Shown piece by piece: positions 33,154-42,131 of a stretch of DNA of 64,000 nucleotides (position 1 is its first letter; each line of letters begins with the position of its first letter). The stretch comes from an uncultured Oscillospiraceae bacterium (GTDB lineage: Bacteria; Bacillota; Clostridia; Oscillospirales; Oscillospiraceae), in assembly GCA_934589525.1 (NCBI GenBank), contig CAKTOB010000010.1:1-64000 (forward strand). Direction: 5' to 3'. The notes below the pieces were generated by a model, which saw nothing but the letters and a program-made list of their open reading frames with translations, was not told the origin of the DNA and made no database searches. The position numbers and the translations under genes are program-made.

Positions 33154-35364
33154 TTAAACCAGCAGCGTTCGCTGCACGTGCAGCTGACAGCCGGAACGTT
33201 CCCGATGCCATTCATCGACCACGTTCAGGAAGACTTCCTCCGGCAAGGGTTTTGAAAAATAATAGCCCTGGATCACATCGCAGCCCACTTCCCGCAGGAA
33301 TTGCAGCTGCTCGGCAGTTTCCACACCCTCCGCCAGCACCTCCATGCCCAGGCCGTGGGCCAGGGAGGTAATGTGGCGCAGCACCTGATTTCCCCGGTAA
33401 TTGCCGATGTAGTCCACCAGACTTTTGTCCAGCTTCAACACATGGAAGGGCAGCGAATTCAGATTTCCCAGAGAGGAATAGCCGGAGCCAAAGTCATCCA
33501 TATGCAGCGGGAAGCCCATGGCAACCATCCGTTGGGCCAGCTCTCTGATCTGAGTCATCTGCATACCGGAGGATTCCGTCAGCTCCAGCGGCACCACCTG
33601 GGCGCTGATCTTAAACTCCTTGACGATGCGGATATAGCGCTCGATCATGCCCGGATAATGGAGGCTGTTCCGGGAAAGGTTTACGGAAATCGGGAAGGCG
33701 CTGCCATATTTCCCGATGAGCTGCTGCTGAATCTGGCAGACCCGCCTGAAAACATACTCATCCAGCCGCACGATGAGCCCATCCCGCTCAAACAACGGGA
33801 TAAACTCTCCCGGGGATACCACTGAGCCATCGGGCCTTTTCCATCTGACCAGAGCCTCCGCCCCCACGATGCGCTGGGTATGCACATCGAATTTGGGCTG
33901 ATACCAGAGTACAAATTCCCCGTTGAGCACCGCATCATCAAAGCCGGTTTCCATATCCCGCTCCCGGCAGATGCGCTGGTTGATGGGGTCATCAAATCGG
34001 GCCACCGCCCGGTTCATATCGTCTTTAATACTGTTAAGGGCCAGAAACGCCCGGTTGCAGATCACTGTTACCGGCATTTCGGCGTTGTCACAGTAATACA
34101 CGCCGCACTTTAAAATCAGATTTCGAATGGGCGCGTTTTTGGCGATACGGCGAACGGAGGTCTCCAGCTCCTCCAGGCTGTGGCCCGCCACAGGCTCCAG
34201 AAACACAAAGCTGTCTCCGTCATAGTGGGCGACCAGGCCGTTGGGCACCAGAGCCTTCAGCTGCCCCGAAAGATAATGCACAATGTCATCACCGATTTTT
34301 TCGCCGTAAATGCTGTTGACCTGCTTGAAGTTGTGAATATCCACCACCACGGCCTGATAGGTCCCGTCGGGGCTGTTGCTCAGCTGCACCGCCGCATGAT
34401 GGAAGAAGGCCTGGCGGGTATAAAGGCCGGTCAGGGAATCAAACTCAATGGCGCTGAGCACGGCGCTGGATTCCCGCATTTTGATCAGATTCCGGATGCG
34501 GCCCTGGATGCCCCGGGGGTTGTAGGGCTTCCTGATAAAGTCCACAGCCCCAAGCTCCAGGCACCTTGCCTCGTCGTCCGGATTGTCGCTTCCCGTGGCC
34601 ACGATCACCGGTACGGATGTCAGAAGCGGGTCCTGCCGGGTTCTAGCCAGAAACTGGAAGCCGTCACACCGGGGCATATATACATCCAAAATCACCAGCG
34701 AAAGCTCGCTGTAATGCTGGGAGAGCAGCTGAATGCCCTCTTCCCCGTCCTCCGCGAACAGCACATCATAGTCCGCCTGGAGGATCTGGACCAGCATCTC
34801 CCGATTGATGGGGTTATCCTCCACCACCAAGATCTGGCGGCGCCGACCGGGACCGTTTCTGGAGGCCGCGTCAAACCGACGCAGATCGTCATCCTCGCAG
34901 GCCACCGCCATCAGCACATTGGAGAAGGTTTCAGCCTCCCCTATTCTGGTGCAGCGCACACTGTAGGAATGGACCGCCCGCCCCAGCATGACCCGGTAAT
35001 GAATCACCATAGACCTGGTGCCTGCCAGCTGCTCCCGCAGCGCCTCCATATCCATCAGGAAGCCCAGTCGGCTCCGGTCCTCCGGAAGCACGAATCCCTG
35101 CAAATAAGTCCTCGCCGCTTCCCGAAAAGAAAATGCCCCTTCCATCAGCCGGTCCAGCTTCGGAGAAACGGGCTTCGCCTGATAGGCCACCGCCATACCC
35201 GTACGGCTGTTTAGGTTTATAATATGGGAATAGTCCTCACCCAGGGACCGAATCACTTCCAGCCAGCTTTGACAGTCCGCATCCATAAAATGCTCGTCTG
35301 ACGATTCTATTGCCATGATCCGTGAACACCTGCTCTCTTCTTCATTCCGATTTGAAATTTTCAT
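33154..35364 (-). CDS. Response-regulator/GGDEF-like/EAL protein (c-di-GMP phosphodiesterase candidate)
   Basis: A 736-residue cytosolic multidomain protein. Residues 25-165 are PAS-like. Residues 175-290 form a receiver with VVEDNPIN, the phosphoacceptor Asp in VILDVYMPRCDG and the Lys in IRKPYNP. Residues 305-460 are GGDEF-like but read HYDGDSF in place of GGDEF, so cyclase activity is unlikely. Residues 475-720 are an EAL domain with its acidic ligands in place (GAEALVRW, VNLSRNS, LELTESSG, MDDFGSGYSSL, LKLDKSLV, AEGVET). It likely degrades c-di-GMP under phosphorelay control. The ATG at 35364 is close behind GAGAAGGA; a second ATG at 35316 is possible. It is divergent from a sensor regulator. 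Confidence 0.88.
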   Translation of the reverse strand: MKISNRNEEESRCSRIMAIESSDEHFMDADCQSWLEVIRSLGEDYSHIINLNSRTGMAVAYQAKPVSPKLDRLMEGAFSFREAARTYLQGFVLPEDRSRLGFLMDMEALREQLAGTRSMVIHYRVMLGRAVHSYSVRCTRIGEAETFSNVLMAVACEDDDLRRFDAASRNGPGRRRQILVVEDNPINREMLVQILQADYDVLFAEDGEEGIQLLSQHYSELSLVILDVYMPRCDGFQFLARTRQDPLLTSVPVIVATGSDNPDDEARCLELGAVDFIRKPYNPRGIQGRIRNLIKMRESSAVLSAIEFDSLTGLYTRQAFFHHAAVQLSNSPDGTYQAVVVDIHNFKQVNSIYGEKIGDDIVHYLSGQLKALVPNGLVAHYDGDSFVFLEPVAGHSLEELETSVRRIAKNAPIRNLILKCGVYYCDNAEMPVTVICNRAFLALNSIKDDMNRAVARFDDPINQRICRERDMETGFDDAVLNGEFVLWYQPKFDVHTQRIVGAEALVRWKRPDGSVVSPGEFIPLFERDGLIVRLDEYVFRRVCQIQQQLIGKYGSAFPISVNLSRNSLHYPGMIERYIRIVKEFKISAQVVPLELTESSGMQMTQIRELAQRMVAMGFPLHMDDFGSGYSSLGNLNSLPFHVLKLDKSLVDYIGNYRGNQVLRHITSLAHGLGMEVLAEGVETAEQLQFLREVGCDVIQGYYFSKPLPEEVFLNVVDEWHRERSGCQLHVQRTLLV

Positions 35365-35382
35365 TCCTTCTCTACGGATATA

Positions 35383-35411
35383 ACTATAACACGTTTCTCG
35401 GTTTATTGCAA
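35383..35411 (-). promoter_or_regulatory. Promoter of the REC-GGDEF-EAL gene
   Basis: TTGCAA (35411-35406), 17-base spacer, TATAGT (35388-35383) on the minus strand. Confidence 0.65.
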
Positions 35412-35470
35412 CGAAATCTGAATAAAATCACAATTTTAGACCATTTTTCAAAAATTTGACACCCGGACTG

Positions 35471-35498
35471 TTGAACTATCCGATAATTATGATATACT
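35471..35498 (+). promoter_or_regulatory. Promoter of the divergent regulator gene
   Basis: TTGAAC (35471-35476), 16-base spacer, TATACT (35493-35498). The 5' UTR of about 95 bases holds a hairpin at 35524-35546 (TCAGCAA/TTGCTGA plus inner pairs), with no T run. Confidence 0.6.
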
Positions 35499-35600
35499 GT
35501 TTCACAAGAGCGTCTGACCCCCATCAGCAAGAAGCGCTTTTGCTGACCGGCCGGACCAGAAAGCATTGTTTCCATTGTCTTTAGGAAGGGAGTCCTTTGG

Positions 35601-36917
35601 ATGATCACCGTTGCCATCGTTACACCGTTTCGTTTTCTGGATACGATTCAAAAAGTGATCACAGAACACGACTTTGACTGTGCGTTCCGGTCCTACACCT
35701 ACGACAGTCTGACAGATATTGACGAGATTTACGCCGACTGCCGGAGCAGCTGCGACATTATTCTGTTCTCCGGAGAACTGGGATATCACTACATGCACCG
35801 GCACTACCCGGACTGCCCCATCCCCTGCGTATTTACGGTCTACAGCACCGCCGATGTTTTGAGCATTCTGCTGAATTTCCATTTGCGCCACAAAGACGTG
35901 GCCCTCAATCGGCTATACCTGGATTTTTTGACACCTCAGAACAATTATATGAATTTGCAGGCCTATCTGCCAAAGGAGCAGCTGCCCTATTTCTTTGAAG
36001 AGCCGGATTACGACTATGCCCACATCACCCAGCGGGGGGCCCAGCTGTGGCAGGCCGGGAAAATCGACTATGTGGTGAGCCGCAGCATCAATAACCTTTC
36101 CCAGTGGGAGAAACTGGGCATTCCTTATGAGCCGGTAAACCCCACGGAGCAGATGGTCTACGGTGCCATTACAGAGGCTGTAAATCAGGAACGGCTGAAA
36201 AGCATTCGGGACAGCAGCGTGGTGACCGTTCTCATTCACCTGCCCGGAAACGAGGGACATTCCGAGCAGGAGCGGGAATACAGGACCGCCACCCTCTATA
36301 AATTCCTGGTGGACTTCCGGAAGGAGCACGACCTGTCCTTCAGCATTGACCACAGCTTTGACCGCTTTGTAGCCCGGGCCACCCTGCCAAACGAGGATTG
36401 CAAAAACCTGAACCTGCAAAAAATGATGGCCATTTTGCGGAAGAATCTTTCCTTCCCATTCTCCGTAGGCATCGGCATCCACCCCAGTGAGCAGACCAGC
36501 CAGTATCACGCCGAACGGGCGCTGCTGGAAAGCACCCGATACGGGCTGAACGAAGGATTTTTGGTCAGCGGAGACCCGGAAATCCTCACCGGACCCCTGA
36601 GCCGGGCCCAATCCGTCCGCTACAGCTATCAGGACGGCAGCGCCATTCAGTTTGCCCACCGGCTGGGCATCGACAACACCAATCTTCTACGGCTGGTGGG
36701 CCTGTACCGAACAGACCCCAAAACCGTTCTGACCGCCTCGGAGCTGGGCCCCATTCTGGGAGTGACTCTGCGCAGCAGTCGGAGAATTTTGCAGAAGCTC
36801 TATGATTTGGGTATTGTAAAGCCTCTGCCCAACCCAGCAGGGGCAGGCAGAGGCAGACCGGAGCACCGATATGTATTTGTACCGGAGGCCATTGAACACG
36901 CCTTGTCCCAGCCCTGA
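35601..36917 (+). CDS. Putative transcriptional regulator with PrpR-N-like sensor, GGDEF-like and winged-helix domains
   Basis: A 438-residue soluble protein. The first 190 residues resemble a PrpR-N or periplasmic-type sensor fold (CDIILFSGELGYHYM, then GAQLWQAGKIDYVVSRSI). Residues 205-335 look like a degenerate GGDEF module of the CdaR/PucR kind (SFPFSVGIGIHPSEQTS...ALLESTRYGLNEGF) without a GGDEF motif. Residues 360-430 form a winged helix (LTASELGPILGVTLRSSRRILQKLYDLGIV). It probably binds DNA in response to a small ligand. It may control the divergent EAL gene, since their promoters are back to back. The stop codon is one base from the end of the convergent glycosyltransferase gene. Confidence 0.65.
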   Translation: MITVAIVTPFRFLDTIQKVITEHDFDCAFRSYTYDSLTDIDEIYADCRSSCDIILFSGELGYHYMHRHYPDCPIPCVFTVYSTADVLSILLNFHLRHKDVALNRLYLDFLTPQNNYMNLQAYLPKEQLPYFFEEPDYDYAHITQRGAQLWQAGKIDYVVSRSINNLSQWEKLGIPYEPVNPTEQMVYGAITEAVNQERLKSIRDSSVVTVLIHLPGNEGHSEQEREYRTATLYKFLVDFRKEHDLSFSIDHSFDRFVARATLPNEDCKNLNLQKMMAILRKNLSFPFSVGIGIHPSEQTSQYHAERALLESTRYGLNEGFLVSGDPEILTGPLSRAQSVRYSYQDGSAIQFAHRLGIDNTNLLRLVGLYRTDPKTVLTASELGPILGVTLRSSRRILQKLYDLGIVKPLPNPAGAGRGRPEHRYVFVPEAIEHALSQP

Positions 36918-36918
36918 A

Positions 36919-38097
36919 TCAGGCCTCCGCCAGGCAGCTGTTGTGGGTCTCTATGGCCGAGCGGTAGCAATGCTCGATCCGTTCGGCAAACTGCTCCGTG
37001 CTGTAGGGCTTGGCTGCCTCCACCGCATTAAAACGAATACTTTTCCCCACTGGGCTGAATGCCAACACCAGGCTCACCAAAAGGTCCTCATCCGACTCCC
37101 CCGCCAAAATGGCACTGACACCATCCTGGAAAACCCCCAGCAGACAGGGGTCATTCACCGCGCACACACACAGCCCGGAGGCCGCCGCCTCAATGTAGGT
37201 CAGGCCCTGGGTCTCCGAGTGGGAGGCGCTGACGAATACATCCCCGATGGCGTAGTATTTGTCGATCTCCTCCCAGGGCTTTGCCCCGACGATGGACACG
37301 CTGTTCTCCACCCCCAGCTCCCGGGCCTGATTCCACAGGGTCTGCTTGAGGGGTCCTTCCCCGATGATGACCAGCTGCACATCCGGGCATCGCCGCGCCA
37401 GTGCCGGGAAAACCCGGAGGATTTTTTCCATGTTCTTTTCCTTGGCCAACCGGCCAATGTAGAGCAGCACCCGCTTCCCCTCCGGTACGCCGCACTCTTC
37501 CCGGGTGGCTTCCCGTTCCAGAAGACTGTGCCGTTCCGGAGCGAAGCGCCGCAGGTCCATGCCGCTGGGGATGACCTCGATCGGTGCCTCTACCCCATAC
37601 TGCCGCAGCAGATTTTCCGTTTTGGCCGTAGGAACCACCACCCGGTCAAACCGGTCGCACCACCACTCGCTGTAGCGCTTGGTCAGGTTTTTCGCGGCAC
37701 TGTCCCCCACACCGTGGGTAATATAGTAGGTATAGTCCTCCCATACGGTGTGGTAGGTGTGTACCCGGGCGCAGCCGGTATGCCTTGCCACATATCTGCC
37801 CAGAAAACCCATGACAAACTCACTGTTGGTATGGACCACATCAAAGCGCATCTCCAGCGCCTGGCGAATGGTGCCGTATCCCGGAAGGGCCACATTCCGG
37901 TCCTTGAGCAGCAGAAACTGGGCTGATTCCAGATAGTGCAGACGGTCACTCTGGAAGCTCTCCCAGCCCTTGCACTTGGGGGCATAGACGTGGACCTCGT
38001 GCCCCCGGTGCTCCAGCTCCTTGTAAAGATTCAGACAGGAGGTGGCCACGCCGTTTACCTCCGGGTAAAATGTATCCGTAAAAATTCCGATTTTCAT
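36919..38097 (-). CDS. Glycosyltransferase family 4 (diacylglycerol glucosyltransferase-like)
   Basis: A 392-residue GT-B enzyme. The N-terminus MKIGIFTDTFYPEVNGVATS is typical of membrane-associated GT4 enzymes that add glucose to diacylglycerol; VIPSGMDLRRFAP and LLYIGRLAKEKN mark the donor domain, and SETQGLTYIEAAASG carries the nucleotide-sugar Glu. Such enzymes make glycolipids or lipoteichoic acid anchors. The ATG at 38097 has AAAAGGG upstream and a TTGCAT/TATAAT promoter. A divergent cardiolipin synthase gene strengthens a membrane-lipid reading. Confidence 0.85.
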   Translation of the reverse strand: MKIGIFTDTFYPEVNGVATSCLNLYKELEHRGHEVHVYAPKCKGWESFQSDRLHYLESAQFLLLKDRNVALPGYGTIRQALEMRFDVVHTNSEFVMGFLGRYVARHTGCARVHTYHTVWEDYTYYITHGVGDSAAKNLTKRYSEWWCDRFDRVVVPTAKTENLLRQYGVEAPIEVIPSGMDLRRFAPERHSLLEREATREECGVPEGKRVLLYIGRLAKEKNMEKILRVFPALARRCPDVQLVIIGEGPLKQTLWNQARELGVENSVSIVGAKPWEEIDKYYAIGDVFVSASHSETQGLTYIEAAASGLCVCAVNDPCLLGVFQDGVSAILAGESDEDLLVSLVLAFSPVGKSIRFNAVEAAKPYSTEQFAERIEHCYRSAIETHNSCLAEA

Positions 38098-38127
38098 ATC
38101 GTCACCCTTTTCCTGTTTTCTTTGAAA

Positions 38128-38156
38128 ATTATACCATAAGGATTTCCGGAATGCAA
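38128..38156 (-). promoter_or_regulatory. Promoter of the glycosyltransferase gene
   Basis: TTGCAT (38156-38151), 17-base spacer, TATAAT (38133-38128) preceded by TGG. Confidence 0.7.
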
Positions 38157-38211
38157 ACCATCCGCTTAAAATTTGAGGCGGCTTTCTTTGGTAGGGCCAT
38201 GAAAAAACTGA

Positions 38212-38240
38212 TTGCATTCGTATGTTCTTTTGACTATAAT
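38212..38240 (+). promoter_or_regulatory. Promoter of cls
   Basis: TTGCAT (38212-38217), 17-base spacer, TATAAT (38235-38240). The -35 is identical to that of the divergent glycosyltransferase gene. Confidence 0.75.
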
Positions 38241-38277
38241 AAAAGGGAATATCCGGAAGAAGAAGGAGGCGGTATGG

Positions 38278-39852
38278 ATGTACCCAAAGGACCGAAATGA
38301 TTTGGGGCTGTCCCTGCTGGAAAAGGGAAAGAAGAACTTTTTGCGCATCTTTTTTGGGCGCAACGCCATTCTGCTGTTTTCGCTGCTGATACAGGCCGTC
38401 CTTCTGCTGGCGCTTTTCTTCTGGTTTGAAGACCAGATGCCCCTGCTTTTAGGAGGCGGCGCCGTGTTCACCGTGCTGGTCCTGCTGATCCTCGTCAACA
38501 GCTCCATGGACCCCTCGGCAAAAATCACCTGGCTGCTGATCATCTATGTGCTGCCGGTGTTCGGCTGCTTTTTCTATGTGTGGACCCAAAGTGAATGGGG
38601 CCGCCGGACGCTGAAGGCATTGGTTGACCGAAGCGAAGCCATGTCTCACCATCTGGTATCCCAGAAGCCGGAAGTGCTGGAACATCTTAAAAAAGAGGAC
38701 CCGGGGGTTGCGGGGCTCAGCCGATATATTGCCTCCTGCGGCAGCTTCCCCGTATACTCCAATACGGATGTGACCTATTTTCCCTTGGGTGAGGACAAGT
38801 GGGCGGCCATGCTGGAAGAACTGGGCAAAGCGGAACGCTTCATCTATCTGGAATATTTCATCGTCCGGGAGGGCCTGATGTGGGGCCGGATTTTGGAAAT
38901 TCTGGCGCAAAAGGCTGCGGAAGGTGTGGATGTGCGGATGATGTATGACGGCACCTGTGAGCTCACCACCCTGCCCTACGACTATCCCCGGCGGCTGGAG
39001 GCCCTGGGCATCCGCTGCAAAATGTTCTCCCCCATTGAGCCCCTGATCTCCTCCCACTACAACTATCGGGACCATCGAAAAATCCTGGTCATTGACGGCC
39101 AGACCGCCTTTACCGGCGGCGTGAATCTGGCAGACGAATATATCAACCAGGAGGTCCGGTTCGGCCACTGGAAGGATACGGCCATTATGCTCAAGGGGGA
39201 TGCGGTTCAGAGCTTTCAGCTGATGTTCCTGCAAATGTGGAACATCGATGAAAAGTATCCCGATTTCCCGGAAAAGCTGACTGCCCCCAGCCCTGCCGCT
39301 GCCGGAGGCTATGTGATCCCCTATGCGGACAACCCTCTGGACAAGCAAAAGCTGGGAGAAATGGTCTATATTGACATTCTCAACCGGGCCAATCAATATG
39401 TTTATATCATGACCCCCTACCTGATTTTGGACGGTGAAACGGAATCCGCCATCAAATTCGCCGCCCAGCGGGGTGTAGACGTGCGCCTGATCCTCCCAGG
39501 GCTCCCGGACAAAAAAATCCCCTATGCCCTGGCCAAAACCCACTATAAGGCCCTGTTGGCCGCCGGTGTAAAGATTTACGAATATGAGCCGGGATTTGTT
39601 CACGCCAAGGTATTCCTCAGCGACCAGCGGGAGGCCGTGGTGGGCACCATCAACTTAGACTACCGCAGCCTGTACCACCACTTTGAGTGTGCCGCTTATC
39701 TCAAGGACACCGGGTGCCTGGAGGACATTCGCAAGGACTTTGTAAATACCTTTATGAAGTGCCGCAAGGTCACCTTCCAGACCTGTCGGGAGGAAAAGCT
39801 GACGGTAAAGCTCACCGGTTATCTGGCCAAGGCCATTGCGCCGCTGCTGTGA
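38278..39852 (+). CDS. cls: Cardiolipin synthase
   Basis: A 524-residue membrane phospholipase D-family enzyme joining two phosphatidylglycerols into cardiolipin. It has two or three N-terminal helices (residues 30-50, 57-75, 82-102) and both HKD motifs: His266/Lys268/Asp273 in DHRKILVID and His442/Lys444/Asp449 in VHAKVFLSD. AGGAGG lies eight bases before the ATG at 38278. The flavodoxin-like gene follows after 29 bases. Confidence 0.94.
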   Translation: MYPKDRNDLGLSLLEKGKKNFLRIFFGRNAILLFSLLIQAVLLLALFFWFEDQMPLLLGGGAVFTVLVLLILVNSSMDPSAKITWLLIIYVLPVFGCFFYVWTQSEWGRRTLKALVDRSEAMSHHLVSQKPEVLEHLKKEDPGVAGLSRYIASCGSFPVYSNTDVTYFPLGEDKWAAMLEELGKAERFIYLEYFIVREGLMWGRILEILAQKAAEGVDVRMMYDGTCELTTLPYDYPRRLEALGIRCKMFSPIEPLISSHYNYRDHRKILVIDGQTAFTGGVNLADEYINQEVRFGHWKDTAIMLKGDAVQSFQLMFLQMWNIDEKYPDFPEKLTAPSPAAAGGYVIPYADNPLDKQKLGEMVYIDILNRANQYVYIMTPYLILDGETESAIKFAAQRGVDVRLILPGLPDKKIPYALAKTHYKALLAAGVKIYEYEPGFVHAKVFLSDQREAVVGTINLDYRSLYHHFECAAYLKDTGCLEDIRKDFVNTFMKCRKVTFQTCREEKLTVKLTGYLAKAIAPLL

Positions 39853-39881
39853 GCCGGGCGCGTGAAAGGAGATTTTGATCA

Positions 39882-40499
39882 ATGCAGGTTTTGATTCTCA
39901 ACGGAAGCCCCCGAAAGGGCGGCAATACCCAGGTTGCCCTAGGGGAAATGAAGAAGATTTTTGATGAAAACGGTGTGCGCTACACCCAGCTGGATGTGGG
40001 CATGCAGAACATCCGGGGGTGTATCGCCTGTAATCAGTGCGGAAAACTGGGGAAATGCGTCTTTGACGATGGCGTGAACCAGGCGGCCCAGCTGCTTTCT
40101 CTGGCAGACGGTGTGGTCGTAGCAAGTCCTGTTTACTATGCCTCCGCCAACGGCACCCTGATTTCCTTTCTGGACCGCCTGTTCTATAGCTGCCACCAAG
40201 ATTTGACCATGAAGGTGGGGGCCAGCGTAGTCTGTGCCAGACGGGGCGGATGCAGCGCCACCTTTGACGAGCTGAATAAGTATTTTACCATTTCCGGTAT
40301 GCCCCTGGCCTCCAGCCAGTATTGGAACAGCATTCACGGCCGTCTTCCAGGGGAGGCGGACCAGGATGAAGAAGGAAAGCAGACCATGCGTACCCTGGCA
40401 AGAAACATGGTGTTCCTGATGAAGAGCATTGCCCTGGGAAAGGAAGTCTTCGGCCTTCCCGAAAAAGAGCCCCGGGTATCCACCCACTATATTCGCTAA
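39882..40499 (+). CDS. NADPH-dependent FMN reductase-like flavoprotein
   Basis: A 205-residue flavodoxin-fold protein: N-terminal LILNGSPRKGGNTQ binds the FMN phosphate, a Cys cluster CIACNQCGKLGKC sits near residues 47-59, and VVASPVYYASANG contacts the flavin ring. The Cys spacing resembles iron-sulfur flavoproteins, but whether a cluster is bound is uncertain. It could be a quinone or electron-transfer reductase. The ATG follows AAAGGAG. Confidence 0.85.
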   Translation: MQVLILNGSPRKGGNTQVALGEMKKIFDENGVRYTQLDVGMQNIRGCIACNQCGKLGKCVFDDGVNQAAQLLSLADGVVVASPVYYASANGTLISFLDRLFYSCHQDLTMKVGASVVCARRGGCSATFDELNKYFTISGMPLASSQYWNSIHGRLPGEADQDEEGKQTMRTLARNMVFLMKSIALGKEVFGLPEKEPRVSTHYIR

Positions 40500-40538
40500 A
40501 AACAAGCGCCTCCTGCAATGCACAGGAGGCGCTTGTTT
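40499..40538. terminator. Bidirectional terminator
   Basis: AAACAAGCGCCTCCTG pairs perfectly with CAGGAGGCGCTTGTTT (16 bp) around 7 bases, between the flavoprotein gene and the convergent surface protein gene. Confidence 0.9.
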
Positions 40539-40542
40539 CATG

Positions 40543-41940
40543 TTATCTGGCATATTTCCCGCCCTTTTTGGGGTTGTACCGCTTTTCGTGCTTGGCCTTC
40601 TCCCGGGGCTTTCCAAAAATCAGCAGTGCGATAATGGCGACCACTGCCGCCGCCAGGGCCCCGACCATGGCCCAGACCCACACCGCACTGTAAATCTTCA
40701 CAGTTCCGGCAGTTGCTCCTGCCGCAGGAAGGTCCATGCCTTCGGTCTCCGGCTGGGTCTCCTTCGGCACGGTCAGTACCGGGTCCACCCGCTCTACGGT
40801 TTCCCCGCAGACATCGCAAACGCCGGTGCTGAGACCGGTTTCGGACTCGGTAGCGGCCTTTTCGGTGTCCCACTGGCTCACCGTATGGGCACGGAGCTGA
40901 TAATGGTCCCGGTATGTATAGCCGCAGGTATCGCAGGTGTATTCCGTGTACCCAAAATTCTGACAATCCGAAGGGACCACGGTTTCCGCATAATGGGGGT
41001 TGGCGCACCGTTCCGGCCGAAGCTCTGCGTCATAGGTCTTTACTTCGTTTTTCCGCAGGGTCTTGGTGTTGTTATTGATGCCGTAGTTGAAGTTCATGGT
41101 CTTCAGCAGCTCTCCCACCACTTCCCCGCAGTAGGCCCGCCGCTTGGCGCTGTGCTCAAAGAAGGTGATCCCGGCATCAATGGTATTGTCGGTGATTCGG
41201 GAGGTCTTCCCCATGCCGATGGGGTATTGCAGCAGCATACCGGCCACACCGCCGCTGTGTACAAAGCCGTGCTCGGAAATATAGGCATCCAGCCGGATAT
41301 TGCTATTGGTAACGGACATAAAGCCCGTGGCAAAAGCGCCGCCCAAAAACTGCTCGTCACTGGTTTCCGCATCGGTGTCCACGCAGATGAGGGTCACATC
41401 CACGGTGCAGCCGTCGATGGTTCCTACACCGTAGCCCAGCACCCCTGCCACGCCCAGAATACCTTCATGGGCCCGGAGCTCCAGCTGACCGGTGACGGTG
41501 CATCCGGAAACCGTGCTGTCCATGCTGTAGCCGGCAATGCCCCCCAGGAAGCAGGGCTGGTCCGTCTCCACCAGGCCCCGGACATTGATAAGGTTCAGAT
41601 TCTTGACCTCCGCCCCTTCCAGCTTGGCAAAGAGACCGGCGTACACCGCGGGGTACTCCTTTTGGTTGCCATCCAGGGCGGTTTCCGTGTTTTCCCCGGG
41701 CTGGGTCACAGAAAGGTTCAAAATGCTGTGGCCGTTTCCGTCCAGGGTGCCGGAAAAATCGAAGCAATTCCAGGAGAATCCCTCCATGTCCAGGTCCGCC
41801 ATAAGCCGATAGCTTCCGGAAGGATCACCGGCCATGGCCGCCAGATCCTGGGGCGTGTAAATTTCCGTCGTCTCCCCTTCTGCCCATGCAGGCACAGCCA
41901 GGGCCAACAGCAGCATTACAAAACAAATCAACTTTCTCAT
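40543..41940 (-). CDS. Predicted cell-surface protein with beta-helix-like repeats
   Basis: A 465-residue exported protein: a signal peptide (residues 1-20, cleaved after AWA), a GLUG-like repeat region (residues 25-270) with LDGNGHSILNL, GLFAKLEGAEVKNLNL and GGIAGYSMDSTVSGCTVTG, then paired CxxC elements (EYTCDTCGYTY, GVCDVCGETV), a linker and a C-terminal membrane helix with a basic tail that anchors it. I cannot assign a function; adhesion or matrix roles are only guesses. It has a TTGCAA/TATGAT promoter. Confidence 0.7.
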   Translation of the reverse strand: MRKLICFVMLLLALAVPAWAEGETTEIYTPQDLAAMAGDPSGSYRLMADLDMEGFSWNCFDFSGTLDGNGHSILNLSVTQPGENTETALDGNQKEYPAVYAGLFAKLEGAEVKNLNLINVRGLVETDQPCFLGGIAGYSMDSTVSGCTVTGQLELRAHEGILGVAGVLGYGVGTIDGCTVDVTLICVDTDAETSDEQFLGGAFATGFMSVTNSNIRLDAYISEHGFVHSGGVAGMLLQYPIGMGKTSRITDNTIDAGITFFEHSAKRRAYCGEVVGELLKTMNFNYGINNNTKTLRKNEVKTYDAELRPERCANPHYAETVVPSDCQNFGYTEYTCDTCGYTYRDHYQLRAHTVSQWDTEKAATESETGLSTGVCDVCGETVERVDPVLTVPKETQPETEGMDLPAAGATAGTVKIYSAVWVWAMVGALAAAVVAIIALLIFGKPREKAKHEKRYNPKKGGKYAR

Positions 41941-41970
41941 TCCGTCTTCATCCCTATCCGATTTTTCCTT

Positions 41971-41999
41971 ATCATAGCAGATTTGGAAGACTTTTGCAA
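41971..41999 (-). promoter_or_regulatory. Promoter of the surface protein gene
   Basis: TTGCAA (41999-41994), 17-base spacer, TATGAT (41976-41971) on the minus strand. Confidence 0.7.
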
Positions 42000-42131
42000 C
42001 ACCGGCAAAGGAAAGGTTTTACCCTTTATTTTTGTTGGAGCCGGAAATCATGATTTTGTCATCCCGTACCTAGCCAGGAACTCCCTTTTGTGGTAAAGTA
42101 AAGGTAGATTCCAATGAAAGGATGATTTTCC

